Positions 18,443 through 29,200 of a stretch of 64,000 nt of DNA are shown here, piece by piece. The position numbers and the translations under genes are program-made. The number at the start of each line of letters is the position of its first letter. Position 1 is the stretch's first letter. Under the pieces are notes generated by a model. It searched no databases. It was not told the DNA's origin and worked only from the letters and a program-made list of their open reading frames with translations. The DNA comes from Flavobacterium sangjuense (GTDB lineage: Bacteria; Bacteroidota; Bacteroidia; Flavobacteriales; Flavobacteriaceae), in NCBI RefSeq assembly GCF_004797125.1, contig NZ_CP038810.1:62001-126000 (forward strand), in the 5' to 3' direction.

Positions 18443-19270
18443 ATGAAAAACAATACTTCTATCCTATCGAAATCTGCCAATTATATTGGACTTTTCTTTC
18501 TTGTCGCAATTAGTACTTTTAAAATATATGCTTCTCCACTATCAATTACTAATGTCTCAGCCAATAAATCCAAATATTTTTTCGAAACTAATCGCGTTTG
18601 GATTAACGTAACCGGTGCACAAGGGGCCTTTTCACAAACCTTAATGGGTTATCGTACTGGCGCCACTGATGGCATTGATCATGGTTTAGACGGTGCCTAT
18701 ATGAATGATGGGGCTATCGCTCTGGCTTCTTTAATCGGTAATGTTCGCTATGCTATACAATTTAAAGGATTACCATTTACATCAGCCGATGTAGTACCGC
18801 TAAGTTTTAGTGCTAGTTATAGTGGCACGTACACCTTCGCTATTGATCATTTGGATGGCTTTTTTACTAATTCCAGCTTGGGCATATACATTCACGATAC
18901 AGTAACAAACACATATAACAACTTAAAAACAAGTGGGTATACTTTTACTTCAGAAGCAGGGATGTATAATAGTCGTTTTGAACTAACCTACACTACAGGC
19001 TCCACAGCATTGGGAATAGGTCAAAATACATTTAATGCCGAAAATCTGAATTTATCACAAAATAATGATAATATAATTATCGACTCAGGAACAACTTTAT
19101 TAAAAGACATTACCTTATATTCTATTAACGGAACCTTGTTATATCAAAATCACGATATTAATTCAAGTCAAACAACAATTAGTTCACTTATTTTAAGCCA
19201 ACAACCTATAATTATAAAAGTTACCACAGAGGGTGGCATAACTGTTACCAAAAAGTGGCTCTATCTGTAA
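18443..19270 (+). CDS. Small T9SS-exported protein equal to the C-terminal module of the giant proteins
   Basis: 275 aa. A signal peptide (about 1-31) is followed directly by the module that forms the last 300 residues of the three giant proteins: NRVWINVTGAQGAFSQTLMGY, then the YMNDGAIALASLI, RYAIQFKGLPF and FAIDHLDGFF motifs. A type A T9SS sorting domain ends the protein (SINGTLLYQN...ITVTKKWLYL). It lacks all the long N-terminal repeats, so it is either a free-standing module or the remnant of a larger gene that kept its signal peptide; the reading frame is intact. It follows the signalling cluster's terminator and shares its promoter layout with the giant gene at 110-7123. The function is unknown; secretion by T9SS is well supported. 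Confidence 0.87.
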   Translation: MKNNTSILSKSANYIGLFFLVAISTFKIYASPLSITNVSANKSKYFFETNRVWINVTGAQGAFSQTLMGYRTGATDGIDHGLDGAYMNDGAIALASLIGNVRYAIQFKGLPFTSADVVPLSFSASYSGTYTFAIDHLDGFFTNSSLGIYIHDTVTNTYNNLKTSGYTFTSEAGMYNSRFELTYTTGSTALGIGQNTFNAENLNLSQNNDNIIIDSGTTLLKDITLYSINGTLLYQNHDINSSQTTISSLILSQQPIIIKVTTEGGITVTKKWLYL

Positions 19271-19350
19271 AGATAAATAAAGTCTGATTTCTTAGGGGGA
19301 ATTAGAATATACTTTTCTTTTTAAGTATGCATGTTTTATTTGACACCTGA

Positions 19351-19380
19351 AACTGTCCCGAAGAATCGGGACAGTTTTTT
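19351..19380 (+). terminator. Rho-independent terminator of the small T9SS gene
   Basis: A perfect 11-bp GC-containing stem (19351-19361 with 19366-19376), loop AGAA, then T6. It lies 80 nt after the gene stop. Confidence 0.9.
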
Positions 19381-19489
19381 AAAAGACCTGAAACGACTAG
19401 GCATTTACTGTACGATACTTGCGAATTACTCTTTTTGACCCAAAAAATTACCTGCTTAAAGGAAATATTAACCATTAAAAAGAATTGAA

Positions 19490-19861
19490 ATGTTTTTTAA
19501 ATCAAACTATGGTATTATAAAAGACAACTATTTAATACTTTACAATCTAAATAATGAAATGATTGCTATAAGTGCAATTAGCGAAATAAAAATTTGTGCC
19601 AGAAAAAATACCAACTGGAATTTGGTCAACTATTTCAAAAAGAAACTGTATGATTTTATTATTATTATGGATAGCCAGGAAAAAATTACATTTACATTTA
19701 GCAAAAAACATTTGCCTAAAATTATAGCATTTAAAACTCAAATCTGGCATACCAAATTCTGTCTAAAGGATTCAACTCTAAAAAAATCAGAAGATATTTC
19801 AGATGCAAATTTCACTTTTGAAAAAACCAATCCCCTTACAAACAAAAACCTCTCAGCCTGA
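19490..19861 (+). CDS. Small hypothetical protein (123 aa)
   Basis: I do not recognise this family. The protein is lysine- and isoleucine-rich with no signal peptide or clear membrane segment. Alternating hydrophobic stretches (NYLILYNLNNEMIAISAI, KKLYDFIIIMD, EKITFTF) suggest a small beta-rich fold, possibly PH-like, but this is a guess. It is a single gene between a plus-strand terminator (19351-19380) and the hairpin at 19842-19882, which overlaps its stop codon. No convincing promoter box was found in the 109 nt before it. It is probably real because the codon use and length are normal and no better gene occupies the region. Confidence 0.55.
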   Translation: MFFKSNYGIIKDNYLILYNLNNEMIAISAISEIKICARKNTNWNLVNYFKKKLYDFIIIMDSQEKITFTFSKKHLPKIIAFKTQIWHTKFCLKDSTLKKSEDISDANFTFEKTNPLTNKNLSA

Positions 19862-19882
19862 AGACTCAGGAATGAGAGGTTT
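19842..19882 (-). terminator. Terminator of the 1957-aa T9SS gene, overlapping the end of the hypothetical gene
   Basis: Two-part stem: 10 bp (19846-19855 with 19873-19882) and an inner 5 bp (19857-19861 with 19866-19870). On the minus strand it is followed by a T-rich run (TTTTTGTT). It overlaps the stop codon of the convergent gene at 19490-19861. Confidence 0.8.
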
Positions 19883-19912
19883 AGTACATTAAACTCTGCA
19901 ATTGGAGGCAAT

Positions 19913-22900
19913 CTATTGTATCACTTTCTTAGTGACTACCACGCCGTCTTCTGACGTAATTTGAACTAACAAAACCTGATTTGCTAACCCTTTGCCTATT
20001 TTCGTTTGATTAGAATTAATTTCTTTTCGCTCTTGCAATAGTCTGCCTTGAATGTCAAATACTTTTATCGAAGCCATAATGATATTACCCGTATTAACAA
20101 CAAATTCGTTATTATGATTATAGATAACTACACTGTTAGCTGTAAAGATTGGGTTTTCAGTTCCTAATGGTAATGCATAAATAATTTCAAAACGATCGGC
20201 AAATGTTCCTGATTCAGATGCAAAGGAATAAGCACCTGCATTTAAATTATGAATAGTAGTTGTCAGATTATCTTTCAGATAGATTGATTGTGTTCCGTCT
20301 GTAAACAAACCATCAACATGGTCAATTGCTATAGTATAATTACCTGCAGTTGTAACCTTAAAATTTAGAGGTACTATATCATTAGCATCAAAAGGCAAAG
20401 ATCTTCCCTGAATAGCATACGGCACCTCATTTATTAATGAACTCAAAGCAATTGCACCATCGTTAATATACTTTCCGTCAATGGTAGTATCAACTCCCTG
20501 AGTAGCATTGGTAATATAACCAACCATAGTCTGAGAGAATAATCCGCTGGAGTTAGTAGCGTTTAGCCATATTCTGTTTCTTTCAATAGAGTTTGTAGAA
20601 GGCGTATCTGATGTTTTGAAAAATTGATTATCATTATTACCAACTCTCATTGTATTATCAAAATTAACTGCTCCACTTCCGGTTCCTTCAACAAAGAATC
20701 CTTGACCGGTTTGAATGATATCGTTAGGATCAAAAACCTGAGCTTCGCCATTCCCAACAAAACCACCCATTGTCCACGTACAATAACTTGGACTTAAAGC
20801 ATTATTAGTTTTTCTCCAAAAATACAATGTTCCTGTTATTGAAGAAGTATTGTTGCTATCACTAACAAAGGCCACAGCATCTATAGGAGATGGATATGGA
20901 TTACCTATCGCATTAAAACGATCTCCAGTATGAGTAATCGTTACACTTTGTGTTCCGTTATGTGGTATACCTGTGAACTGTCCATTCCAAATAGCCGGTG
21001 CGGTTGGATGGTTGAAAGGCATACGAATTAAGTATCCTTTCCCTAAGGCAAAATCAGTAGTTGCATAGGCTGTAACTGGTTCGTAGAATCCAGTAGTTGC
21101 AGGAAAATTTATAGTTGAATTATAAGTATAAAAACGAATATTAGGGGAAACTGAAGTTAATGGTGAAAAATCAAACAAATTTTGTCCTGAAACAGGCGAT
21201 GACCATAAAGTATAATCCAATCGTTTTAATGCCGAACTATCACGTTTAACAATAATATTCCCTGAATTAGTGTTTGTTGTTCCGCTTTGAATCAAATTAG
21301 CATTATTATTTAATGTAAATGTACTTCCAGTATTCACTGTTATTGCACCGCTCAAAGTAACGTCAACTCCTGAAGAAACAGTTACTGTAGCATTATTTGT
21401 TAATACCAGAGAGCAACCTGCTATATCAGAGCTTACCGTTCCCGTACTACCATCATAAACAACAGCTTTTGTACTTGATGGCGAACCGTTATCCCAAGTT
21501 GTTCCTCCATCTGTTGTAGTTGTCGTAGTAATAGTAATTACTGCTGGTGAAGAATTTGCTTCAGCACAACTTCCGTATTGAACTACTGCTCTAAAGTGTG
21601 TAGTTTGTGTTAATGCGCCAGATGTATGTGTATTGGTTGTATTTACAATAGTTGTCCAAGAAGAAAAAGGGCTTACTGAATATTCCCAACGAACTACTGT
21701 ACCCGTTTCTCCCGATAAGGTTAATAAACCACTTGTTGAACCTGAACAAATATTAGCCGTTCCAGAAACAGAACCTCCAACTGATGCTTCAACAACAATT
21801 GTTGTGATAGCTGAATTTACTGAGGTACAAGTACCATTCTGAACCACTGCACGATAATCCCATGTACCGGCTGAAGAAGGTACTTCGCTATAGGTTGTTG
21901 CTGTGTTTACGATATCTGAATAGCCACCACCATTAACTTGTTTCTGCCATTTCACTACGCTTCCAGTGTGTCCACTTAAGGTCATGGTACCTGTATTACT
22001 GCCTTCACATATTGGGGTTGAACCCCCTGTAACGCTTCCTCCAACTGAAGTAGCATCTACTACTATTGTTCTGATGGCTGAATTTACTGAGGTACAAGTA
22101 CCATTCTGAACCACGGCACGATAATCCCATGTACCGGCTGAAGAAGGTACTTCGCTATAGGTTGTTGCTGTGTTTACGATATCTGAATAGCCACCACCAT
22201 TAACTTGTTTCTGCCATTTCACTACGCTTCCTGTGTGCCCGCTTAAGGTCATGGTACCTGTATTACTGCCTTCACATATTGGGGTTAAACCTCCTGTAAC
22301 GCTTCCTCCAACTGAAGTGGCGTCTACTACTATTGTTCTGATAGCTGAACTTACTAAAGTACAACTATCGTTCTGAACTATAGCACGATAAACCCATGTA
22401 CCGGCTGAAGAAGGTACTTCGCTATAGGTTGCTGCTGTGTTTACGATATCTGAATAGCCACCACCATTAACTTGTTTCTGCCATTTCACTACGCTTCCTG
22501 TGTGCCCGCTTAAGGTCATGGTACCTGTATTACTGCCTTCACATATTGGGGTTGAACCTCCTGTAATGCTTCCACCAACTGATGTAGCATCAACTACTAT
22601 TGTTCTAATAGCTGAATCTATTACTGTACAACTGCCATTCTGAACCACTGCACGATAATCCCATGTTCCGGCTGAAGAAGGAACTTCGCTATAGGTTGTT
22701 GCTGTATTTACGATATCTGAATAGCCACCACCATTAACTTGTTTCTGCCATTTCACTACGCTTCCCGTATGGCCGCTTAAGGTCATAGTGCCTGTATTAC
22801 TGCCTTCACATATTGGGGTTGAACCTCCTGTAACGCTTCCGCCAACTGAAGTAGCATCAACTACGATTGTTCTGATGGCTGAATTTACTGAGGTACAAGT

Positions 22901-25786
22901 ACCATTCTGAACCACGGCACGATAATCCCATGTACCGGCTGAAGAAGGTACTTCACTATAGGTTGTTGCTGTGTTTACAATATCTGAATAGCCACCACCA
23001 TTAACTTGTTTCTGCCATTTCACTACGCTTCCTGTGTGTCCACTTAAGGTCATAGTGCCTGTATTACTGCCTTCACATATTGGGGTTGAACCTCCTGTAA
23101 CGCTTCCGCCAACTGAAGTAGCATCAACTACGATTGTTCTGATGGCTGAATTTACTGAGGTACAAGTACCATTCTGAACCACGGCACGATAATCCCATGT
23201 TCCGGCTGAAGAAGGTACTTCACTATAGGTTGTTGCTGTATTTACGATATCTGAATAGCCACCACCATTAACTTGTTTCTGCCATTTCACTACGCTTCCC
23301 GTGTGGCCGCTTAAGGTCATAGTGCCTGTATTACTGCCTTCACATATTGGGGTTGAACCTCCTGTAACGCTTCCGCCAACTGAAGTAGCATCTATTACTA
23401 TTGTTCTGATGGCTGAATTTACTGATGTACAACTGCCATTCTGAACTACGGCACGATAATCCCATGTCCCGGCTGAAGAAGGTACTTCGCTATAGGTTGT
23501 TGCTGTGTTTACAATATCTGAATAGCCGCCACCATTTACTTGTTTCTGCCATTTTACTACGCTTCCCGTGTATCCACTTAAGGTCATAGTACCTGTATTA
23601 CTGCCTTCACACATTGGGGTTGAACCTCCTGTAATGCTTCCGCCATTACTAGCATCTACTACTATTGTTCTGATGGCAGAATTTACAGATGTACAAGTAC
23701 CATTCTGAACTACAGCGCGATAATCCCATGTCCCTGCAGATGATGGTACTTCGCTATAGGTTGTTGCTGTATTTACAATATCTGAATAGCCACCTCCATT
23801 AACTTGTTTCTGCCATTTAACTACGCTTCCTGTATGTCCACTTAAGGTCATAGTGCCTGTATTAGTGCCTTGACATATTGGTGTTGAACCTCCTGTAATG
23901 CTTCCTCCAACTGAAGTAGCGTCTACTGTTACCGTAGGTGAACCTGATACTGATGCTGTACAACCATTAGATTCCGTAACAGAAGTAAGCGTATAATTAG
24001 TTGTAGAACCAGGACTAACACTTATATTACTTCCACTTGTATAACTGTTAACTGTACCTCCGGAGTAAACAACTGTATAAGGACTTACACCACCAGTTAT
24101 CGTAACAATTAAGTTACTGCTTGAACCAAAACAAATAGTATTAGTTCCGGAAAGCACAGCTGTTACCGCAGGGCATGAACCGCTTGTTACATTGATTATC
24201 CCCGAAGTAGCTGCAAAATAGGTGTTGTTTTTATAAGTAGCCGAAGAACTTGTGCTACCGTGTGAACCTGAAGGAGTTCCTGAACCACCTAGTGTAAGTG
24301 TTCCACTATCCGTATGAGTAAATGTAGAAAGATTAGCAATAACACCGCTGGCAATACTTAGGTTATTTCCAAAAGTAGTAGCAACATTAAATGTCTTTGT
24401 TCCGCTATTCGAAAGGGTTACATTATTAAATGTTGTGGATGTTGAACCTCCTATTGATTGGGTTGTTCCGTTAAAATTAAACGTTTCTGTTCCTTTAGTA
24501 AATGTTCCTCCATTGTTAGTCCAGTTTCCTCCAACATTAACTGTAAAAGTACCTGACATGGTCAATCCACCTACACTTATATTTCCAGCTACTGTTCTTG
24601 CTGCTCCTAAGGTCCAGGTTTTTGTTTGTGTTCCTGTAATAGTAAGATTATTATAACTTCTATCGGTAACAATTTGAGTATTATCTGTTGTACGGTAATA
24701 TTCTATTGTACCATTAGTATTGATACTTGTAGTTGTCCAAGCACCTCCTGATTGGGTTGAAAAAGAAGCACTTGCAACTGGTCCTAATCCGTTTGCATCT
24801 ATTGTTTTGATTAATCCGGCTGAACCCATTGTTAAGGTCGAGGTTCCTGTGGTACCACTTCTTATCTCTCCACTGGCATTTGAAAAATCTAATGTTCCGT
24901 TAACTACTAATGAAGCTCCACCATTTATCGTATGAATAAATGACCCTGCGTCAAAAGATGCGCCACTATTGACAGTGATATTGGAGCCTGAATTAATCAC
25001 TCTTGCAATCCCCATTGTGATTTTACCCGTATTGGCAATTACAACTCCTCCGGTAGCGACAAACGGTGTTATCCATTCGATACCTGCATTAGTTGTACCA
25101 GATATCGTTCTTGCTGTAGCTGTATTGTATTGAAGTGTTGCTGCGCTACCGTATGTTGGAGCTGCAGAAGCAGTGGCTGTACCTTCCATTGAAAGAATGC
25201 CATTAACGGTTACTCCCGTTGTTGTTTTGGAACCACTATTGGAAAGAGTAAGATTATGATATGCTGCGCCCATCGATGTAGTAGTAGCAACCGTTTGTGT
25301 TCCCGCAGCATTATATTCAATTGTTCCAGTTCCTGAGGTAAATGTATAATTGCTGGTAGTGCTTATTGTACAAGATCCACCAATTTTTAAAATACCCCCA
25401 CTTGTCATATTGAGTGCGGCATTTTTATTGGAATTACCCGTAAATGTTACATTTCCAGAAACAGTAAGAATACTTGAAGCATTGAAAGTTAAAGTTCCTG
25501 TTGAATTATTATCATTGGGATTAACTTGAATTGAAGAGCATGCAGCAGTATTAACATTTACTGTTACTGTTGCCCCACCCCTTATAATAACATTATCAGC
25601 GGATGTTGGTACAACGCCTCCTACCCAAGTACCTCCGACATTCCATAAACCCCCAGTTGTTGTACTTGATATTTGACCATAAATTCCCTGTAATCCAAAA
25701 AACAAAACAAACACTAAAAGCGATTTTGCCAATGTGGTCCTTGTAGTTTTACCGCAAGTTTTTGATAAAGTAATTGTTTTATTCAT
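19913..25786 (-). CDS. Giant T9SS-exported surface protein (1957 aa) with eight identical-length Ig-like repeats
   Basis: Secreted protein. The signal peptide lies within about residues 1-38 (ends GIYGQ). A beta-helix/G8-like N-terminal half (about 40-560) starts with GGLWNVGGTWVGGVVPTSADNV, a motif common in flavobacterial surface proteins. A region of Thr/Ser-rich Ig/PKD-like sequence follows, then eight near-identical repeats (residues 623-1333, 88-89 aa each, motif GGSVTGGSTPICEGSNTG), and a ninth divergent copy (CSGSTSGLLTLSGETG). The last 500 residues are the module shared with the two other giant proteins, ending in a type A T9SS sorting signal (IKVFDIQGRLLQE...VVTKKVIQ). Each repeat has a pair of Cys residues that could form a disulfide. 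An adhesin or matrix role is inferred only from the architecture. Confidence 0.88.
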   Translation of the reverse strand: MNKTITLSKTCGKTTRTTLAKSLLVFVLFFGLQGIYGQISSTTTGGLWNVGGTWVGGVVPTSADNVIIRGGATVTVNVNTAACSSIQVNPNDNNSTGTLTFNASSILTVSGNVTFTGNSNKNAALNMTSGGILKIGGSCTISTTSNYTFTSGTGTIEYNAAGTQTVATTTSMGAAYHNLTLSNSGSKTTTGVTVNGILSMEGTATASAAPTYGSAATLQYNTATARTISGTTNAGIEWITPFVATGGVVIANTGKITMGIARVINSGSNITVNSGASFDAGSFIHTINGGASLVVNGTLDFSNASGEIRSGTTGTSTLTMGSAGLIKTIDANGLGPVASASFSTQSGGAWTTTSINTNGTIEYYRTTDNTQIVTDRSYNNLTITGTQTKTWTLGAARTVAGNISVGGLTMSGTFTVNVGGNWTNNGGTFTKGTETFNFNGTTQSIGGSTSTTFNNVTLSNSGTKTFNVATTFGNNLSIASGVIANLSTFTHTDSGTLTLGGSGTPSGSHGSTSSSATYKNNTYFAATSGIINVTSGSCPAVTAVLSGTNTICFGSSSNLIVTITGGVSPYTVVYSGGTVNSYTSGSNISVSPGSTTNYTLTSVTESNGCTASVSGSPTVTVDATSVGGSITGGSTPICQGTNTGTMTLSGHTGSVVKWQKQVNGGGYSDIVNTATTYSEVPSSAGTWDYRAVVQNGTCTSVNSAIRTIVVDASNGGSITGGSTPMCEGSNTGTMTLSGYTGSVVKWQKQVNGGGYSDIVNTATTYSEVPSSAGTWDYRAVVQNGSCTSVNSAIRTIVIDATSVGGSVTGGSTPICEGSNTGTMTLSGHTGSVVKWQKQVNGGGYSDIVNTATTYSEVPSSAGTWDYRAVVQNGTCTSVNSAIRTIVVDATSVGGSVTGGSTPICEGSNTGTMTLSGHTGSVVKWQKQVNGGGYSDIVNTATTYSEVPSSAGTWDYRAVVQNGTCTSVNSAIRTIVVDATSVGGSVTGGSTPICEGSNTGTMTLSGHTGSVVKWQKQVNGGGYSDIVNTATTYSEVPSSAGTWDYRAVVQNGSCTVIDSAIRTIVVDATSVGGSITGGSTPICEGSNTGTMTLSGHTGSVVKWQKQVNGGGYSDIVNTAATYSEVPSSAGTWVYRAIVQNDSCTLVSSAIRTIVVDATSVGGSVTGGLTPICEGSNTGTMTLSGHTGSVVKWQKQVNGGGYSDIVNTATTYSEVPSSAGTWDYRAVVQNGTCTSVNSAIRTIVVDATSVGGSVTGGSTPICEGSNTGTMTLSGHTGSVVKWQKQVNGGGYSDIVNTATTYSEVPSSAGTWDYRAVVQNGTCTSVNSAITTIVVEASVGGSVSGTANICSGSTSGLLTLSGETGTVVRWEYSVSPFSSWTTIVNTTNTHTSGALTQTTHFRAVVQYGSCAEANSSPAVITITTTTTTDGGTTWDNGSPSSTKAVVYDGSTGTVSSDIAGCSLVLTNNATVTVSSGVDVTLSGAITVNTGSTFTLNNNANLIQSGTTNTNSGNIIVKRDSSALKRLDYTLWSSPVSGQNLFDFSPLTSVSPNIRFYTYNSTINFPATTGFYEPVTAYATTDFALGKGYLIRMPFNHPTAPAIWNGQFTGIPHNGTQSVTITHTGDRFNAIGNPYPSPIDAVAFVSDSNNTSSITGTLYFWRKTNNALSPSYCTWTMGGFVGNGEAQVFDPNDIIQTGQGFFVEGTGSGAVNFDNTMRVGNNDNQFFKTSDTPSTNSIERNRIWLNATNSSGLFSQTMVGYITNATQGVDTTIDGKYINDGAIALSSLINEVPYAIQGRSLPFDANDIVPLNFKVTTAGNYTIAIDHVDGLFTDGTQSIYLKDNLTTTIHNLNAGAYSFASESGTFADRFEIIYALPLGTENPIFTANSVVIYNHNNEFVVNTGNIIMASIKVFDIQGRLLQERKEINSNQTKIGKGLANQVLLVQITSEDGVVVTKKVIQ
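21788..23920 (-). repeat. Eight tandem 267-bp (264-bp for copy 2) coding repeats
   Basis: The array is 2133 bp and in frame. Seven units are 89 codons; the second from the N-terminus is 88. Conservation is high at DNA level, including synonymous sites, so the array has been homogenised recently. Copy 6 is the most diverged at protein level. Copy number is expected to vary between strains, and short-read assembly could collapse it. Confidence 0.93.
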
Positions 25787-25875
25787 AGCGCTATTTTTAA
25801 AATTATCGAAATTAGTTTGATTGATGTATTGTATTATAAAATCATCCTTTAATATTTAAACAATTGCAAAAAATT

Positions 25876-25903
25876 CAAAAATAGTTGAATTTAATAAAAC
25901 AAA
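25876..25903 (-). promoter_or_regulatory. Putative promoter of the 1957-aa T9SS gene
   Basis: The -7 box TATTTTTG is at 25876-25883 on the minus strand and a TTTG at 25900-25903 could serve as -33 with a 16-nt spacer, slightly short. The predicted start is near 25870 with a leader of about 85 nt. The operator-like direct repeat seen at 7.3 and 18.3 kb is absent here. Confidence 0.45.
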
Positions 25904-26149
25904 AAAACAATTATCCGACTAAACTCATTTTTTATCGATTAACAACTTAATTTTAGATGATTTGTGCTAATTTTTGGCGTATAAATGAATATGATTTTAA
26001 TTAACGTCTGTTTCCAATAATGCAAAACTAATTTTTCGTAATTAAATATTTACTATTATATCGGCAAAAATAATAATATACTCGTTTAACAACGTTAATT
26101 AATAAATAAGTCTTTCCAATAGTTATGAACACAGCTTATTAATCATTTA
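25904..26149. other. AT-rich intergenic DNA
   Basis: Together with the adjacent promoter and terminator this is a 422-bp gap between two giant genes. It holds no credible ORF, RNA gene or strong hairpin. TTAACAAC occurs twice (near 25939 and 26086), with no clear meaning. Confidence 0.6.
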
Positions 26150-26184
26150 TAAAACAAAAAATCCCCGCTAAAATAGCAGGGATT
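26150..26184 (-). terminator. Rho-independent terminator of the 1887-aa T9SS gene
   Basis: An 11-bp stem with one C-A mismatch (26160-26170 with 26174-26184), followed on the minus strand by TTTTTTGTTTT. It lies 24 nt past the stop codon. Confidence 0.85.
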
Positions 26185-26208
26185 AAAAAATAATTTATGT
26201 CTAAGTAA

Positions 26209-29200
26209 TTATCGTATCACTTTCTTAGTTACAACAATTCCATCATCAGATGTTATTTGTACCAATAATACTTCATTTGATAAACCAGCACTGATCTTAG
26301 TTTGGCTTGAATTAATGTCTTTTATATCTTGTAACAATCTGCCTTGTATGTCAAATATTTTAATAGATGACATTATAATATTACCTGAATTAACAACTAA
26401 ATCATTGTTCTGAGGATAAATAACAACTGCATTTGGAGTAAATGATGGATTGTCAACTCCTAATGGTAAGGCGTATACAATTTCGAAACGGTCATTAAAA
26501 GTTCCTGCTTCTGAAGCAAATGAATAAGCTCCTGTATTTAAATCATGATACGTTGCCGTCAAATCATCCTTTAGATAAATTGGTTGCATATTATCAGCAA
26601 ACAAACCATCAACTGCATTAATAGAAATATTATAGGTTCCCGTTGCATTTGTTTTGAAAGATAAAGGAACTACATCAACGGTATCAAAAGGCAATGCACG
26701 ATGCTGAACTGATAATTCAGTAGCATCAACCAATGAATTTAATGCAAATGAAGTAGCACTATCATTAATAAATTCCCCGTCAAAATCTTCGTCTAATCCA
26801 TTTGTAGCACCCGTTTTATACCCAAGTGCCATAGAACCTATTACACCTTCTGTATTACTTAAGTTTAACCAAATTCTGCTTACATCTATTGTATCTGTAA
26901 CATTTGAATCTTTAAAGAATGTACCATTACCAATTACTCTTTGATCATTATTAAATTGTAAAGCTCCAGCAGTATTAGCTTTTACAAAAAATCCTTGCCC
27001 TGATTGTATTAAATCTGCAGGTTGTGGATCCAAAGGAGAAAGACTATTGTTAGGCCCATTATTAAACGTGCCATTAGTATAAGTGATATAGGCAGGGGCG
27101 CCAGATAAATTTCTTCTTCTCCAAAACCAAAGTTTTGGATCAATCACACCACTATTATTACTTAAAAAAGTAGCTATATCAATAGCTGACGGATAAGGGT
27201 TACCGACTGCATTATACCCATTTAAATCAGTTGATAATCCAACTGTATAGTTTCCATTATTTGGCACGCCTTCAAAAGTTCCCATCCATTGAGTTCCTGT
27301 TGAAGGGTTTACATAAGTAGGCCAATCATAACGTACGCGAATCAAATAACCTTTTCCAGTTGTAAACGGAACATGGTTTGCTTCTGTTCCGCCTACTCCA
27401 TTAACTTGACCTGAAAAAGTACCAAAGCTAACAGCAGTATAATAATCATTAGCCGTATCATAAGTATAAAAACGATTGGAAGCAGTGTAAGGAGAAAAAG
27501 CATACAACTCTTGCCCAGTAACTGGAGTTGACCACAAAGTGTAATCAAAACGATATAGTTCAGATGTATTTCGTTCTACTTTGATATTACCCGTATTTGC
27601 ATTTGCTGTGCCTCCTTGTAATAAATTAGCATTGTTATGCAGAGTGAATGTACTTCCTGAATCTACAGTTATGGCACCACTTAAAGTGACGTTAGCATTA
27701 GAAGCAACAGTAACTATTGCACTATTTGTTAATCTCAGCGTGCAGGCTTGGAAGTTCGTATTTATACTAGCATTACTGCCGTCAAAAATAGCAGCTTTGG
27801 TACTTGAAGGAGTACCATCTGACCAATTTACCCCACCATTTGTAGTGGTTGTAGTAGAGGCAGTTATGGTTGTATTTGCTGTAGTACTTATTCCATTCCC
27901 ATCTCTAATTGTAAGAGTATATGTTACTGTCGATGTTGGACTAACAACCACCGGATTAGAAATAGTAGTACTACTCAAAAAAGTAGATGGTGACCAGCTA
28001 TAAACAATAGTTGAATCACCAGTTACACTAGTTACACCCAAATTGACATTTGCAGTTCCAGGACATAATGACACTCCTCCACCAGTAATAGTCCCTGTTG
28101 GGTTAGCTCCTGTAATACCTGTGAAAACAGAATCAACTCCATCTGCTAATGTAGCTCCCGTAGCAGTTAAAGTTCCAGCATTTAAAGCACTATACTTTAT
28201 CCATGGATTATTAGTTTGATTAAAAGAACCGCTTAATTGAGCACTAGAAATCAAAGCATCTGTTCCGGATCCTCCATTTAAATCAAAAGATGAACCAGTG
28301 ATATAGGTTCCAGTTATTGTAGTAGTAAACGGAGCAGCTGTTATCCCCGATTGTCTAACCGTCCAAAAACGCGTTAAATAATTGGTTTGGCTATTATTAC
28401 TTAAAATTTTACTGTCATTAACTTTAGCAGCTATGTAAGCATTGGTAAATGTGGCTCCGGATGAAGCACTGGCTGACGTAGTAACTGGAGTATACTGTGC
28501 ATTATTTGCAGAACCCGTACTGTCACCTATTGGGAAAGTAAAGTTAGCCTGAGTATTGGAGGTCGTTAATTTTCTCAATTCACCACTTCCATCAGCAATA
28601 ATCATTTTAGTAGTCGAAGGACCAGAAACTGTTATAGTCCCTGCTGTTCCTATAGTTAGATTACTGCTTCCTAAATCTATAGTTCCATCAGTTAGGGTTA
28701 AGTCTGTAGAAACATTTAAATCATTCCCAAGTACAATACTTCCTGAAGTTCTGTTAAGGGTAAAGTTGCTTAATAAGTTTGAGGTTCCCGGAGTTGTTTG
28801 GTCAAAACGAACGGTTCCAAAAGCACCCGTTCCGTTGATTATCATTTTGGAAGTGCTGTTTCCTCTAAATATCCCCGTACCCGATATGGTAGAGGAATTT
28901 CCGGCAACTCCCAAGGTTAGTGTTTTTCCGTTCAAATCCAAAACATCCGAACTGCCAGTTAGAGTAATTGCATTCCCACCATTTGGTCCGGCAGTCAATA
29001 AATCAACACCCAACTGAATAGTTCCTGAAGCCTTATTGGAAACAATATAATCGATATTGAAAGGTGCAGAAGCAGAATCTGAAACTACCTGTGTTCCGGT
29101 TCCTGTAAAAAACACTGCTCTGTTATTAGCATTAAAGGTATTATTGTCGGTAAAGTTACCCGTCACCTCTAAATCCCCGCCAACTGCAGAAGATAAATTT

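Noticed and set aside
21788..23920. Regular repeats that might be mistaken for a CRISPR or satellite array
   Set aside because: Units are 267 bp, stay in frame and encode Ig-like domains with no unique spacers.
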